Shown in pieces: positions 26,851 to 35,651 of a stretch of 64,000 bases of DNA. Origin of the DNA: Rhodococcus sp. Leaf247 (lineage in GTDB: Bacteria > Actinomycetota > Actinomycetes > Mycobacteriales > Mycobacteriaceae); the NCBI RefSeq assembly GCF_001426185.1, contig NZ_LMRP01000001.1:846765-910764 (forward strand). The letters are read 5' to 3'. Below the pieces are notes generated by a model. It saw nothing but the letters and a program-made list of their open reading frames with translations, had not been told where the DNA came from and made no database searches. Positions within the stretch are counted from its first letter, which is position 1, and each line of letters starts with the position of its first letter. Both the position numbers and the translations under genes were made by a program.

Positions 26851-28476
26851 TCAACCTCTTTCCGCCATGAATCGTTGCAGCCGGGTCTCGCTGGCCGCCT
26901 GTTCGAGATCGAGCCCGTCCAACACGGTACGCAACACCTCGTCGTCCAGTTCGCCGGAATCGCGGGCGCTCAGGAGCGCTTCGCGTTGCCGTCGCAGCAC
27001 CGTCCTGCGCCACTCCTCGAACGTGGCACCGGTGGCGCGGGTGCGTTGCGCGCGTTCGTTGTCGTCCTCGACCTCACCCGCCTGGATCCGCGCCATCGTC
27101 ACGCGTCGCACGCGCTCGAGGACGTCGGCGGTGTCCTTGTCCGACACTTTCTGCAACGCCTCGTCCAGACACTCCTGCACAGCCCGACGGGAGATCAGCC
27201 GCGCGCGATGCCTCTGCTCGTCGAGATGCTCCGCCTCCAGCGGATCGGTGATGTCGAGCCGGGCGATGACCAGCGGCAGCGTCACTCCCTGGATCAGCAG
27301 AGTGCCCACGGCCACGGTGAACGCGATGGCCTGGATGATGCCGCGCCCGGGGAAGTCGTCGCCCGCGAGAGTCGTGAACGGAACACCGGCCGCGGCGGCG
27401 AGCGTGACCACTCCGCGCATACCGGCCCACGACAGGACGACGTTCTGTCGCCACGTCAGTTCAGCGTGTTCGGACTTGCGCAGTCGGTGATAGGAGCGAC
27501 GGATCGCCGAGCCGGCGAACAGGGCGAGCGGGCGCAGCACCATCACCAACAGCAGGACCAGCAGGCCGTAGAGGAAGATCACGTGGACCGGCAGGCCCTC
27601 GGCGGCGATATCGTCGATGACGAACTTGAGCTGCAGGCCCATGTAGGCGAAGACGAACGTCTCGAGCAGCAGATCCAGGGTCGGCCACACGTGACGTTCC
27701 TGGATGCGCGTCGGAACGGCGTCGCTGCTGCGTGCGGACCCCAGCACGAATCCTGCCGTGACGACGGCGAGCACGCCCGAGGCGTGGATCTGCTCGGCCG
27801 CCAGGTAGGCGGCGAACGGAATGAGAATGCCGAGAACGGTTTCCAGGGCGCTGTCGGACATCCGGTTGCGGGCGAAACGCACCAGCCTGCTCAGGATGTA
27901 CCCGACGGCGACGCCGCCGACCACCTCGTAGAGGAAGAACACCACGGGCGAGTCGACACCGATGCCGCTTCCCGTCACCGAGGCCACCGTGATGGTGAAC
28001 AGCGTCAGCGCGGCAGCGTCGTTGACCAGCGATTCACCGGTCAGGATGGCCATCATGCGGGACGGCAGACCGAGCTTGCGACCCACGGCGACGGCGGCGA
28101 CAGCGTCGGGAGGGGCGACGACGGCTCCGAGGACCAGGGCTGCGCCGAGCGTCAGTTCCGGGACCAGCCAGTAGGAGAAGTACCCGACCGACACCGTCGT
28201 CACGGCGACCAGTCCGACGCCGAGCCGGACGATCGACCGGAAGTTGTGCGCGAACGAGGTGAACGAGAAGTTGAGCGCCGTCGAGTACAGCAGGGGCGGA
28301 AGAATCACGCCCAGAAGCAGTTCCGGTTCCAGCGCGGGGCGCGGAAGTCCGGGGATGAACGAGGCGACCGACCCGACAGCGACGAGGACGAGCGGTACCT
28401 GCAGTTCCAGGCGCTTCGCGAAGCCGGCGATGACGACGGCACCCACGATCACCAGAAGCAGGAGCCACCCGTCCAT
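26851..28476 (-). CDS. Na+/H+ antiporter (CPA1 family, NhaP-like)
   Basis: 541 residues. About twelve helices carry the CPA1 landmarks: GVILPPLLYSTALNF, the ion-site pair in LTGESLVNDAAAL (Asn-Asp) and WAGMRGVVTLAAA. A cytoplasmic tail of about 150 residues (from DPLEAEHLDEQRH on) is helical and charged, and may regulate the pump. The protein would swap Na+ for H+ across the cytoplasmic membrane. The lipase gene begins four bases after its stop, so it may be the first gene of the antiporter-lipase-kinase-membrane protein run. Confidence 0.93.
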   Translation of the reverse strand: MDGWLLLLVIVGAVVIAGFAKRLELQVPLVLVAVGSVASFIPGLPRPALEPELLLGVILPPLLYSTALNFSFTSFAHNFRSIVRLGVGLVAVTTVSVGYFSYWLVPELTLGAALVLGAVVAPPDAVAAVAVGRKLGLPSRMMAILTGESLVNDAAALTLFTITVASVTGSGIGVDSPVVFFLYEVVGGVAVGYILSRLVRFARNRMSDSALETVLGILIPFAAYLAAEQIHASGVLAVVTAGFVLGSARSSDAVPTRIQERHVWPTLDLLLETFVFAYMGLQLKFVIDDIAAEGLPVHVIFLYGLLVLLLVMVLRPLALFAGSAIRRSYHRLRKSEHAELTWRQNVVLSWAGMRGVVTLAAAAGVPFTTLAGDDFPGRGIIQAIAFTVAVGTLLIQGVTLPLVIARLDITDPLEAEHLDEQRHRARLISRRAVQECLDEALQKVSDKDTADVLERVRRVTMARIQAGEVEDDNERAQRTRATGATFEEWRRTVLRRQREALLSARDSGELDDEVLRTVLDGLDLEQAASETRLQRFMAERG

Positions 28477-28501
28477 CGTCTACGGTCCGACCCTGGCCGG
28501 C

Positions 28502-28690
28502 CTACTTCTCGGGGATCGCCTTCTTGGCGGCGTCCTGAACCTTGTCGATCTTGTCGGCGTACTTGCCCTGCGTCTTCTTGTCCGCGAAGTCCGCTGCCTT
28601 GTCCACGGCCTTCTCGATCTTGTCACTGTTCTGAGCGGCGGCCTTCTTGCCCTGGCCGATCAGCTTCTTGAGGTTGTCCACGAGTGCCAT
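28502..28690 (-). CDS. MT0933-type antitoxin-like protein
   Basis: 62 residues, lysine-rich. The sequence GKKAAAQNSDKIEKAVDKAA followed by DKKTQGKYADKIDKVQDAAK is the MT0933/Rv0909 antitoxin family pattern, an amphipathic helix repeat resembling CsbD. The ATG at 28688-28690 was chosen because the longer frame upstream has no family sequence and overlaps the metallo-hydrolase gene. No toxin-like gene is next to it: the neighbours are an antiporter and a metallo-hydrolase. It may act alone as a stress or nucleic-acid-binding protein. Confidence 0.8.
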   Translation of the reverse strand: MALVDNLKKLIGQGKKAAAQNSDKIEKAVDKAADFADKKTQGKYADKIDKVQDAAKKAIPEK

Positions 28691-28695
28691 GGCTG

Positions 28696-29817
28696 TCACG
28701 ATACCGCGCCGGACCACCAGCGACGGTTCGGCAGAGTGCGCGAGAGATCCACGCGCTGACCGGGCATCGGCACCACCACGGAGATTCGTGCGTCCTCCGC
28801 TGCGGTCAGGAGGCGTTCGACGGGCTCGGACCACGGGTGGAAGGCGAGGTTGAACGTCGCCCAGTGCACGGGGACGACGACTCCGGCGGACGGGTCGCCG
28901 CCCTGGAGATCGGCATGCGCCCGGGCTGCCTCCTCGGGATTCATGTGGATGTCGCGCCAACGGTCGTCGTACGCGCCGACCGGGAGCATCGTGACGTCGA
29001 ACGGACCGAGTCGTTCACCGATGCCGACGAACGCGTCGGTGTATCCGGTGTCGCCACCGAAGAATGCGCGGTGCGACGGGCCGACGATCGACCACGACGC
29101 CCACTGCGTCGTGTCCCGGACCAGCGACCGACCCGAGAAGTGCCGGGCCTCGAGGCAGGTGAGCGTCAGTGACCCGATAGTGACGTCGTCGTTCCAGTCG
29201 AGCTCGACGATCCGGTCCTCGGGGACCTTCCATCGACGCAGGTGCGCACCCACGCCGACGGGTACGACGAACGGCGCAGACTGGGTCGACGTCAACGTGG
29301 CGACCGTGTCGCGGTCGAGATGGTCGTAGTGATCGTGCGAGATCACGATCGCGTCGACCTGCGGGAGTGCTTCCGCCGCAACGGGAACGGGGTGGAGGCG
29401 AGCGGGTCCGACCACCTGCGACGGCGAGACGCGCCGGCTCCACACCGGGTCGGTCAGCACGCGGTACCCGTCGATCTCCACCACCACGGACGAATGGCCG
29501 AACCAGGTGACCGCGAGGTCTCCTGCCTCTGCCGGGGCGAGCGGCGTGGCCAGCGGGACCGGCCGCTCGGGACGTCCCGATCGGCCGCGGGTGAGCATGG
29601 CGACCCCGATACTCGCCTGCTCTCCCGCGGCCACCGCGGAACTCGCTGCCGTGTTGTGGAACTTCCGGTCGGAGTAGTGCGCGGAGCCCGCGGCGTAGGG
29701 CCGGATGGCACCTCGTCCGGCGCCGACCGCGGACGGCACACCCCACGCCGCGCGCGCGAGCCAGGACAACCCTGCGGCGGCGAGCCCGATGGACACTGCT
29801 GCGGTGGCTGGTTTCAC
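28696..29817 (-). CDS. MBL-fold metallo-hydrolase (Rv0906-like)
   Basis: 373 residues. A hydrophobic N-terminal segment (about 5-27) may anchor the protein or export it. The metal-binding motif is HDHYDHLD with His161, His163, Asp165 and His166; further ligands are in EARHFSGRS, FGGDTGYTD and PVHWATFNLAFHPW. The last pattern is typical of the N-acyl-phosphatidylethanolamine phospholipase D-like branch (UlaG/Rv0906 group), so a phospholipid or other phosphodiester substrate is possible. The gene lies five bases before the antitoxin-like gene on the same strand. Confidence 0.88.
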   Translation of the reverse strand: MKPATAAVSIGLAAAGLSWLARAAWGVPSAVGAGRGAIRPYAAGSAHYSDRKFHNTAASSAVAAGEQASIGVAMLTRGRSGRPERPVPLATPLAPAEAGDLAVTWFGHSSVVVEIDGYRVLTDPVWSRRVSPSQVVGPARLHPVPVAAEALPQVDAIVISHDHYDHLDRDTVATLTSTQSAPFVVPVGVGAHLRRWKVPEDRIVELDWNDDVTIGSLTLTCLEARHFSGRSLVRDTTQWASWSIVGPSHRAFFGGDTGYTDAFVGIGERLGPFDVTMLPVGAYDDRWRDIHMNPEEAARAHADLQGGDPSAGVVVPVHWATFNLAFHPWSEPVERLLTAAEDARISVVVPMPGQRVDLSRTLPNRRWWSGAVS

Positions 29818-29868
29818 GCTTCCGACACTAGTCCACGGTTGCTGTGTACCTGTTTCACAAGTAATGGC

Positions 29869-31551
29869 TCACTTCTGTTCGGGCAGGATGTGCTCCCCCG
29901 TCTTGTCCGTGCTCAGCGACAGGGACGAGATGTAGAGAGTCTCCCCGTCGGGACCCTTCTTCGCCGACGCGATCATGTCGGGGCGCTCGAACTCCATGCC
30001 CGACACGGAGCACATCAGCGTGGCGTCGGACGGGTTGCCGTACTCGTCGAACATCGGCAGGTCGATGCCGTCGTCGGTGCGGCGCAGGTAGTACTTGCCC
30101 TTGGTAGCGACGGCCAGGACGGGCGGGAGGACGATGGCCAGCACCAGGGCCACGATCGGCGAGTACGGCTTGATCGCCGGCCCGAAGGCGCCGAAGAAGA
30201 CGAGGATCGACAGGATGGCGGAGACTGCCATCGATCCGAAGCCGACCGGGTTGACCGCGTAGAGCATTCCGCGTCGGAACTCGGGGACCTTGGGTGAGAG
30301 CTTCAGGATGTACTTGTTGAAGACGATGTCGGACGCCACGACGGCGATCCAGGCGATACCGCAGTTGGCGTAGAAGCCCAGAATGCTGTTCAGGAAGTCG
30401 AACATGTTGGCTTCCATCAGGATCAACGCGATCGCGAGGTTGAACAGCACGAAGATCATGCGGCCCGGGTAGCTTTTGGTGACGCGGGTGTAGGAGTTGG
30501 TCCAGGCGAGCGAGCCCGAGTACGCGTTGGTCACGTTGATCTTGATCTGGCTGATGACGACCAGGATGACGGCGAGCGTCATGGCGAGCCATCCGGGCAT
30601 GAAGTTCTCGTAGATCTCGAGGAACTGGTGCACCGGTTCGTTCGCGATGCTGGACCCGTCGACGACGTTCGCGATGAGGTAGACGGCGAGGAACAGGCCG
30701 ACGATCTGCTTGAGGGCACCGAAGATGACCCAGCCCGGACCGGCGAGAAGAACGGCGGTCCACCAGCGACGCGAGTTTTCGGGCGTCTTCGGCGGCATGA
30801 AACGCAGGTAGTCGATCTGCTCGGCGATCTGCGCGATGAGCGAGAGGCAGACACCGGCCGCCAACATGACGGATCCGAGGTTCACGCCCTTGCCCGCGTC
30901 ACCGTCGGCGCCGCCGAAGGCCATGAACTGGCCGACGGAATCCGGATTGCTGACCACGAGGTACACGAACGGCAGCACCATCAGGATCAGCCACAGCGGC
31001 GTCGTCCAGACCTGCAGTTTGGCCAGCGCCTTCATGCCGTAGATGACCAGCGGGATCACCATCAGCGTCGAGACCGCGTAGCCGATCGGGAGCGGGATGT
31101 TCAGGCCCAGTTCGAGTCCCTGGGCCATGATCGACCCTTCGAGCGCGAAGAAGATGAACGTGAACGTCGCGAAGATGACGTTGGTGACCACCGAGCCGTA
31201 GTAGCCGAATCCGCTTCCGCGCGTGATGAGGTCGAGGTCGATGTTGTAGCGCGCCGCGTAGTACGCCAGCGGAAGACCGGTCAGGAAGATGACCACGGCG
31301 AACACGAGGATGCCCCACAGCGCGTTGCCGGTTCCGTACGAGATGCCGATGTTGGCGCCGATGGCGAAGTCCGCGAGGTAGGCGATGCCGCCGAGGGCGG
31401 ACGTCGCGACGACACCCGTTCCCCACTTGCGGTAGCTCCGCGGTGCGAACCGGAGCGTGTAGTCCTCGAGCGTCTCCTTCAGCGCAGCGTTCTCCTTGGC
31501 CGCACCCGGCGTGAGCGTCGAATCGGGGGGTACATCTCCGAGAGCGGTCAT
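29869..31551 (-). CDS. NCS1-family purine/cytosine-type permease
   Basis: 560 residues from the ATG at 31549-31551, preceded by GGAGG ten bases upstream; the open frame continues further up without family sequence. About twelve helices with the NCS1 pattern FAPRSYRKWGTG before helix 1, GSGFGYYGSVVTNVIFATFT and QIKINVTNAYSGSLAWTN. The C-terminal 80 residues form a soluble acidic tail (from KYYLRRTDDGIDLP) that ordinary CodB-like proteins lack. The family imports nucleobases, allantoin or thiamine-like compounds with Na+ or H+; no catabolic gene nearby indicates which. Confidence 0.87.
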   Translation of the reverse strand: MTALGDVPPDSTLTPGAAKENAALKETLEDYTLRFAPRSYRKWGTGVVATSALGGIAYLADFAIGANIGISYGTGNALWGILVFAVVIFLTGLPLAYYAARYNIDLDLITRGSGFGYYGSVVTNVIFATFTFIFFALEGSIMAQGLELGLNIPLPIGYAVSTLMVIPLVIYGMKALAKLQVWTTPLWLILMVLPFVYLVVSNPDSVGQFMAFGGADGDAGKGVNLGSVMLAAGVCLSLIAQIAEQIDYLRFMPPKTPENSRRWWTAVLLAGPGWVIFGALKQIVGLFLAVYLIANVVDGSSIANEPVHQFLEIYENFMPGWLAMTLAVILVVISQIKINVTNAYSGSLAWTNSYTRVTKSYPGRMIFVLFNLAIALILMEANMFDFLNSILGFYANCGIAWIAVVASDIVFNKYILKLSPKVPEFRRGMLYAVNPVGFGSMAVSAILSILVFFGAFGPAIKPYSPIVALVLAIVLPPVLAVATKGKYYLRRTDDGIDLPMFDEYGNPSDATLMCSVSGMEFERPDMIASAKKGPDGETLYISSLSLSTDKTGEHILPEQK

Positions 31552-31700
31552 ATGTTCGTGCCTCCGGTCGTCGTCACACGCCGTGCGGCGCGATGCGAGA
31601 TGACCGTAGGAACGACGTGTTGCCGATTCGTACGAGCTTGATGTCCAGTGCGTTACGTAGACCCCGAGGCGATAGCCGTCGCCCGAATTGTCCGGTTGCG

Positions 31701-32435
31701 CTACTCCCCGAGGAAGACCGGGGGCCGCTTCTCGCTGCGCGCACGACGAGCCTCGACCGCGTCGTTGCTCGCCCACGCGGCCGCGAACGCCTCGTTCTGG
31801 GCTGCATCGGGCTCCGACCTCGTCCCGTCGTCGTTGAACACGAGCTTGAGGTGCCGCAGAGACAACGGCGCCAGCTGCGCGATCTCCTCGGCCCACGCCA
31901 GCGCGGTGTCGAGGTCACCCAGCTTGTTGGCCAATCCGCACGTGAAGGCCTGCTCGGCGCCGATCTGCTCGGCGCCCATCAGCACGGTGCGGGCCGGGCC
32001 ACCTCCGGCGAGCGACGCCAACCGCTTGACCGTCCAGCTGTCCACGGCGATGGCGAGTCGTGTCGACGGAATGGCGAAGAACGCACCGGAATCGACGACC
32101 CGGAGATCGGCGGCGATGGCCAGCTGCGTTCCCGCGCCGACGGCCGGACCGTTCACCGCGGCGATCACGGGGATCGAAACCGTCTGCAGCGCGCGGTTCA
32201 TCGACAGCAACGCGTCCGGGAACTCCTCGGCGATACTCTCGCCCGACAGGTCGGCGCCGGCACAGAAACTCGTCCCCTCGCCGGTGATCACGACGACGCG
32301 CACCCCGTCCGCCTCGGCGCCCTCCACCGCCTCGCGCACCTCCGTGCACAGAGCCGTGTTCAGAGCGTTGCGGCGCTCCGGTCGCTGCAGTTCCACGGTG
32401 AGAACCGCGCCGTTCCTGGTGAGACCGATGGTCAC
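31701..32435 (-). CDS. echA6: EchA6-like enoyl-CoA hydratase homologue
   Basis: 244 residues from a GTG at 32433-32435. The crotonase fold is clear: VELQRPERRNALN, FCAGADLSGE and NGPAVGAGTQLAIAADLRV. At the two places where active hydratases have catalytic Glu, this protein has non-acidic residues in the second site, AIAVDSWTVKRL, where the Trp matches the Trp of M. tuberculosis EchA6. EchA6 binds but does not hydrate acyl-CoA and feeds fatty acids to mycolate synthesis, so the same role is plausible here. Gene order (next to Rv0906- and accD3-like genes) supports orthology. Confidence 0.82.
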   Translation of the reverse strand: MTIGLTRNGAVLTVELQRPERRNALNTALCTEVREAVEGAEADGVRVVVITGEGTSFCAGADLSGESIAEEFPDALLSMNRALQTVSIPVIAAVNGPAVGAGTQLAIAADLRVVDSGAFFAIPSTRLAIAVDSWTVKRLASLAGGGPARTVLMGAEQIGAEQAFTCGLANKLGDLDTALAWAEEIAQLAPLSLRHLKLVFNDDGTRSEPDAAQNEAFAAAWASNDAVEARRARSEKRPPVFLGE

Positions 32436-32528
32436 GTTGTGTCTTCTCTCTGCGTCGAACGAAGTGTTCCGTGAGACCCCCCGATGCGAATTTACCGGGT
32501 GCGTACCCCTGCCTGGTGTACTGGACGG

Positions 32529-33605
32529 GTGCAACACGTCGACGTCGCAGTGATCGGTGCCGGGCAGGCCGGCCTGTCCGCGTCCTATTTCCTGCAGCGA
32601 GCCGGTCTGACGGCGTGGGACGACTACGTGGTGCTCGACGGCGCACCGGCCCCCGGAGGTGCGTGGCAGTTCCGGTGGCCGTCGTTGACTCTGGAAACGG
32701 TCAACGGCGTGCACGACCTCCCGGGCATGGCCTTCGCCGACACCCTGGACCCCGATGTCGACCCGGCGCACGTCCCGGCGTCGACGGCCGTTCCCGAGTA
32801 TTACGCCCGCTACGAGAAGCACTTCGAGCTACCGGTGCGCCGACCCGGACGAGTGTCCGTCGTCTGCGACCGCGACGAGAGATACCGGGTCGAGGCCGAG
32901 CAGGGCGACGTCCACGCCCGCGGGTTGATCAACTGCACCGGCACCTGGGAGCACCCGTTCGTTCCGAACTACCGCGGGATGTCGACGTTCCGGGGACGCC
33001 AGCTGCACACCAAGGACTACGTCGATGCCGACGAGTTCCGCGGCAAGCACGTCGTGGTCGTCGGGGGCGGCATCTCCGCCGTCCAGCTGCTCGACGAGAT
33101 CTCCCGCGTGACGACGACGACCTGGGTGACGCGTCGGGAACCGGTGTGGCTCGACCGCGAGTTCACACCGGAAGTCGGTCGCGCCGCCGTCGCACAGGTC
33201 GAGGACCGGGTGCGGCAGGGTCTGCCGCCCGGTTCGGTGGTGTCGGTGACCGGGCTGATCCTGACGCCGAGCCTGCGGGAAGCACGCGAGCGCGGCGCCC
33301 TGGACCGATTCCCCATGTTCTCCGAGGTAGTGCCCGACGGCGTTCGGTGGGACGACGGCAGCACCGTCGACGCCGACGTCATCCTGTGGGCCACCGGTTT
33401 TCGGAGCGCACTCGATCATCTCGCCCCGCTGCGGCTTCGAGGAGCCGGCGGCGGGATCACGATGACCGGTGCGTCGGCGACGCAGGTGGCCGCCCGACCC
33501 ACCGTGCACCTCATCGGTTACGGTCCGTCCGCCAGCACCATCGGCGCCAACCGTGCCGGGCGAACGGCCGTACGAGAACTACTTCGGGAGCTGGGTCGGT
33601 CGTGA
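32529..33605 (+). CDS. FAD-dependent monooxygenase-like oxidoreductase
   Basis: 358 residues from GTG 32529; an ATG at 32484 would add 15 residues before the conserved start. FAD-binding motif VAVIGAGQAGLSASYFLQ at the N-terminus, a second Rossmann motif VVVVGGGISAVQLLDEI near residue 180, and VILWATGF, typical of flavin monooxygenases of the CzcO/YdhS group. The segment CTGTWEHPFVPN resembles the FMO fingerprint region. The next gene, an ABC-F protein, overlaps the stop by four bases (GTGA). Substrate unknown; xenobiotic or antibiotic modification is one possible reading given that neighbour. Confidence 0.85.
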   Translation: MQHVDVAVIGAGQAGLSASYFLQRAGLTAWDDYVVLDGAPAPGGAWQFRWPSLTLETVNGVHDLPGMAFADTLDPDVDPAHVPASTAVPEYYARYEKHFELPVRRPGRVSVVCDRDERYRVEAEQGDVHARGLINCTGTWEHPFVPNYRGMSTFRGRQLHTKDYVDADEFRGKHVVVVGGGISAVQLLDEISRVTTTTWVTRREPVWLDREFTPEVGRAAVAQVEDRVRQGLPPGSVVSVTGLILTPSLREARERGALDRFPMFSEVVPDGVRWDDGSTVDADVILWATGFRSALDHLAPLRLRGAGGGITMTGASATQVAARPTVHLIGYGPSASTIGANRAGRTAVRELLRELGRS

Positions 33606-35236
33606 GTGCAGTAGTCCGTATCGACGAACTGTCCGCCTATCGCGGGGAGCGCACACTGTTCGACGGACTCGACCTCACCGTCGGGCCCGGCGACGTCGTG
33701 GGGCTCGTCGGTGCCAACGGCGCGGGCAAGTCGACACTGCTCGCGATCGTGGCCGGAGAAGGTACGGCCGAACACGACGGAACGGTGACTCTGACACCGT
33801 CCGATGCGACGGTGGGCTATCTGGCCCAGGAAGTTTCGCGCATACCCGGTGAGACGGTCGAGCAGTTCCTGCAGCGGCGCACCGGCGTTCGCGCGGCCGA
33901 AGATGCCATGAACACCGCGGCGGAATCGCTCGGAGACGCCGACGCCGAGGACCTCTACACTCCCGCGCTCGAGAAGTGGTTGGCACTGGGCGGCGCGGAC
34001 CTCCCGGAGCGCGCCGAGTCGGTGCTCGCAGGGCTGGGCCTCGAGACGGCACTCGACACCGAGATGGCGGCGCTGTCCGGTGGGCAGGCGGCACGAGCGT
34101 CCCTCGCCGGAATCCTGCTGGCGCGCTACGACGTCCTGCTGCTCGACGAGCCCACCAACGACCTGGACCTGGCCGGTCTGGAGCAACTCGAGAACTTCGT
34201 GTCCACGACGCAGTGCGCCGTGATGATCGTCAGCCACGACCGAGAGTTCCTGGCCCGCACCGTCACCGGGATCGTCGAGCTGGATCTCGCGCAGCAGCAG
34301 ATCGCGGTCTACGACGGCGGCTACGAGGCCTATCTGGTCGAGCGCGACGTGGCGCGTCGTCACGCACGGGAAGAGTTCGAGCAGTATGCCGACACCAAGT
34401 CCGGGCTCGAGGATCGCGCTCGCATGCAGCGGAACTGGCTCGAGCACGGGGTGCGGAACGCTCGACGCAAGAGCAAGGACAACGACAAGGCGAGCCGGAA
34501 GGTCCGCGCCGAATCGACGGAGAAGCAGGCCGCGAAGGCACGACAGACCCAGCGACGCATCGAGCGACTCGACGTCGTCGAAGAGCCGCGCAAGGAATGG
34601 GAACTGCGCATGGAGATCGCGGCGGCGCCGCGGAGCGGCAGCGTCGTCGTCTCGCTGAATAACGCTGTGGTCGAGCGTGAATCGTTCCGACTCGGACCGG
34701 TGACGGCGCAGATCGACGCGGGTGACCGCATCATCGTCACCGGCGCCAACGGCTCCGGCAAGACCACGTTGCTCCACCTGCTGCTGGGCCGCATCACCCC
34801 GACGAGCGGATCGGTGAACCTGGGTTCGGGCGTCGAGATCGGCGAGATGGACCAGGCACGATCGGCGTTCGACGGGACGGATTCGGTGGCGGACGCCCTG
34901 GCCGCGTCGGTTCCGGACTGGCCCGACGCCGAGGTCCGCACACTCCTCGCGAAGTTCGGCCTACGGGGCCAGTCCGCCCTACGGCCGTCGGCGTCGCTGT
35001 CCCCCGGCGAGCGCACCCGCGCCGGTCTGGCGTTGCTGCAGGCGCGAGGAGTGAACCTGCTGGTTCTCGACGAGCCCACCAACCACCTCGACGTCCCGGC
35101 CATCGAACAGCTGGAATCGGCCCTGGAGTCCTACGAGGGCACGTTGCTGCTGGTCACGCACGACCGACGGATGCTCGACTCGGTCCGCGGCACACGGCAG
35201 TGGACCGTCGAGTCAGGCCTGCTGCACCAGGACTGA
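33602..35236 (+). CDS. ABC-F family ATPase (Rv1473-like)
   Basis: 544 residues, two ATPase domains and no membrane helices. Domain 1: GANGAGKST, LSGGQAARASL, LLLDEPTNDLD. Domain 2: GANGSGKTT, LSPGERTRAGL, LVLDEPTNHLD. A charged helical linker rich in Arg/Lys/Glu (around residues 235-330) corresponds to the P-site tRNA interaction motif region. ABC-F proteins act on ribosomes, either in translation factor roles or as target protection against antibiotics; length and linker suggest the M. tuberculosis Rv1473 type. Translationally coupled to the flavoprotein upstream. Confidence 0.9.
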   Translation: MSAVVRIDELSAYRGERTLFDGLDLTVGPGDVVGLVGANGAGKSTLLAIVAGEGTAEHDGTVTLTPSDATVGYLAQEVSRIPGETVEQFLQRRTGVRAAEDAMNTAAESLGDADAEDLYTPALEKWLALGGADLPERAESVLAGLGLETALDTEMAALSGGQAARASLAGILLARYDVLLLDEPTNDLDLAGLEQLENFVSTTQCAVMIVSHDREFLARTVTGIVELDLAQQQIAVYDGGYEAYLVERDVARRHAREEFEQYADTKSGLEDRARMQRNWLEHGVRNARRKSKDNDKASRKVRAESTEKQAAKARQTQRRIERLDVVEEPRKEWELRMEIAAAPRSGSVVVSLNNAVVERESFRLGPVTAQIDAGDRIIVTGANGSGKTTLLHLLLGRITPTSGSVNLGSGVEIGEMDQARSAFDGTDSVADALAASVPDWPDAEVRTLLAKFGLRGQSALRPSASLSPGERTRAGLALLQARGVNLLVLDEPTNHLDVPAIEQLESALESYEGTLLLVTHDRRMLDSVRGTRQWTVESGLLHQD

Positions 35237-35342
35237 CAGCCGGCCTCGGCCCAAACCCACCGCGAGTACGTCCATAGCGTCGCTGTATCCCCGGGATTCA
35301 CGACGATTCAGGCGTACTCGCGGGAAGGGTGTGCCTGCGGTG

Positions 35343-35371
35343 TTGACAGATCGTTGGGTTTTTACAACACT
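35343..35371 (+). promoter_or_regulatory. Promoter of the XRE/ABC operon: consensus -35, -10, leaderless start
   Basis: TTGACA (35343-35348), a 17-base spacer and AACACT (35366-35371), with the ATG of the XRE gene seven bases further on. Spacing is ideal and the transcript should start at or next to the ATG. It is the best -35 in the window. Confidence 0.6.
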
Positions 35372-35378
35372 CTGATGC

Positions 35379-35651
35379 ATGAGTCCGGTCAAACGTGGGG
35401 AGCAGCTCCCTATTCACAACCGCATCGGCGTGCTGCGCGCCGAGCGCCGGATGACGCGTGCGCAGCTCGCCGAGCAGGTGAACGTCAATCCACAGACGGT
35501 CGGCGCCCTCGAACGCGGAGACCACTACCCCAGCCTGGATCTCGCTATGCGCATCTGCGAGGTGTTCGGGCTCCCGGTCGAGGCAGTGTTCTCGCGTACC
35601 GAACTCGGCCCACTGTCCGCAGAACTGTTCTCCCGGGAGGGGCGATCATGA
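35379..35651 (+). CDS. Small XRE-family helix-turn-helix regulator
   Basis: 90 residues. The HTH lies at residues 14-68: RIGVLRAERRMTRAQLAEQV and NPQTVGALERGDHYPSLDLA, followed by a short tail. This is the small YozG-like class found at the head of ABC transporter operons. It is the first of four genes that overlap each other by four bases (ATGA), so it probably controls the operon, including itself. No obvious inverted repeat was found at the promoter, so the operator site is not assigned. Confidence 0.9.
   Translation: MSPVKRGEQLPIHNRIGVLRAERRMTRAQLAEQVNVNPQTVGALERGDHYPSLDLAMRICEVFGLPVEAVFSRTELGPLSAELFSREGRS

Noticed and set aside
28502..28690. Toxin-antitoxin module
   Set aside because: Only an antitoxin-like protein is present; no adjacent toxin candidate was found, so a module was not called.
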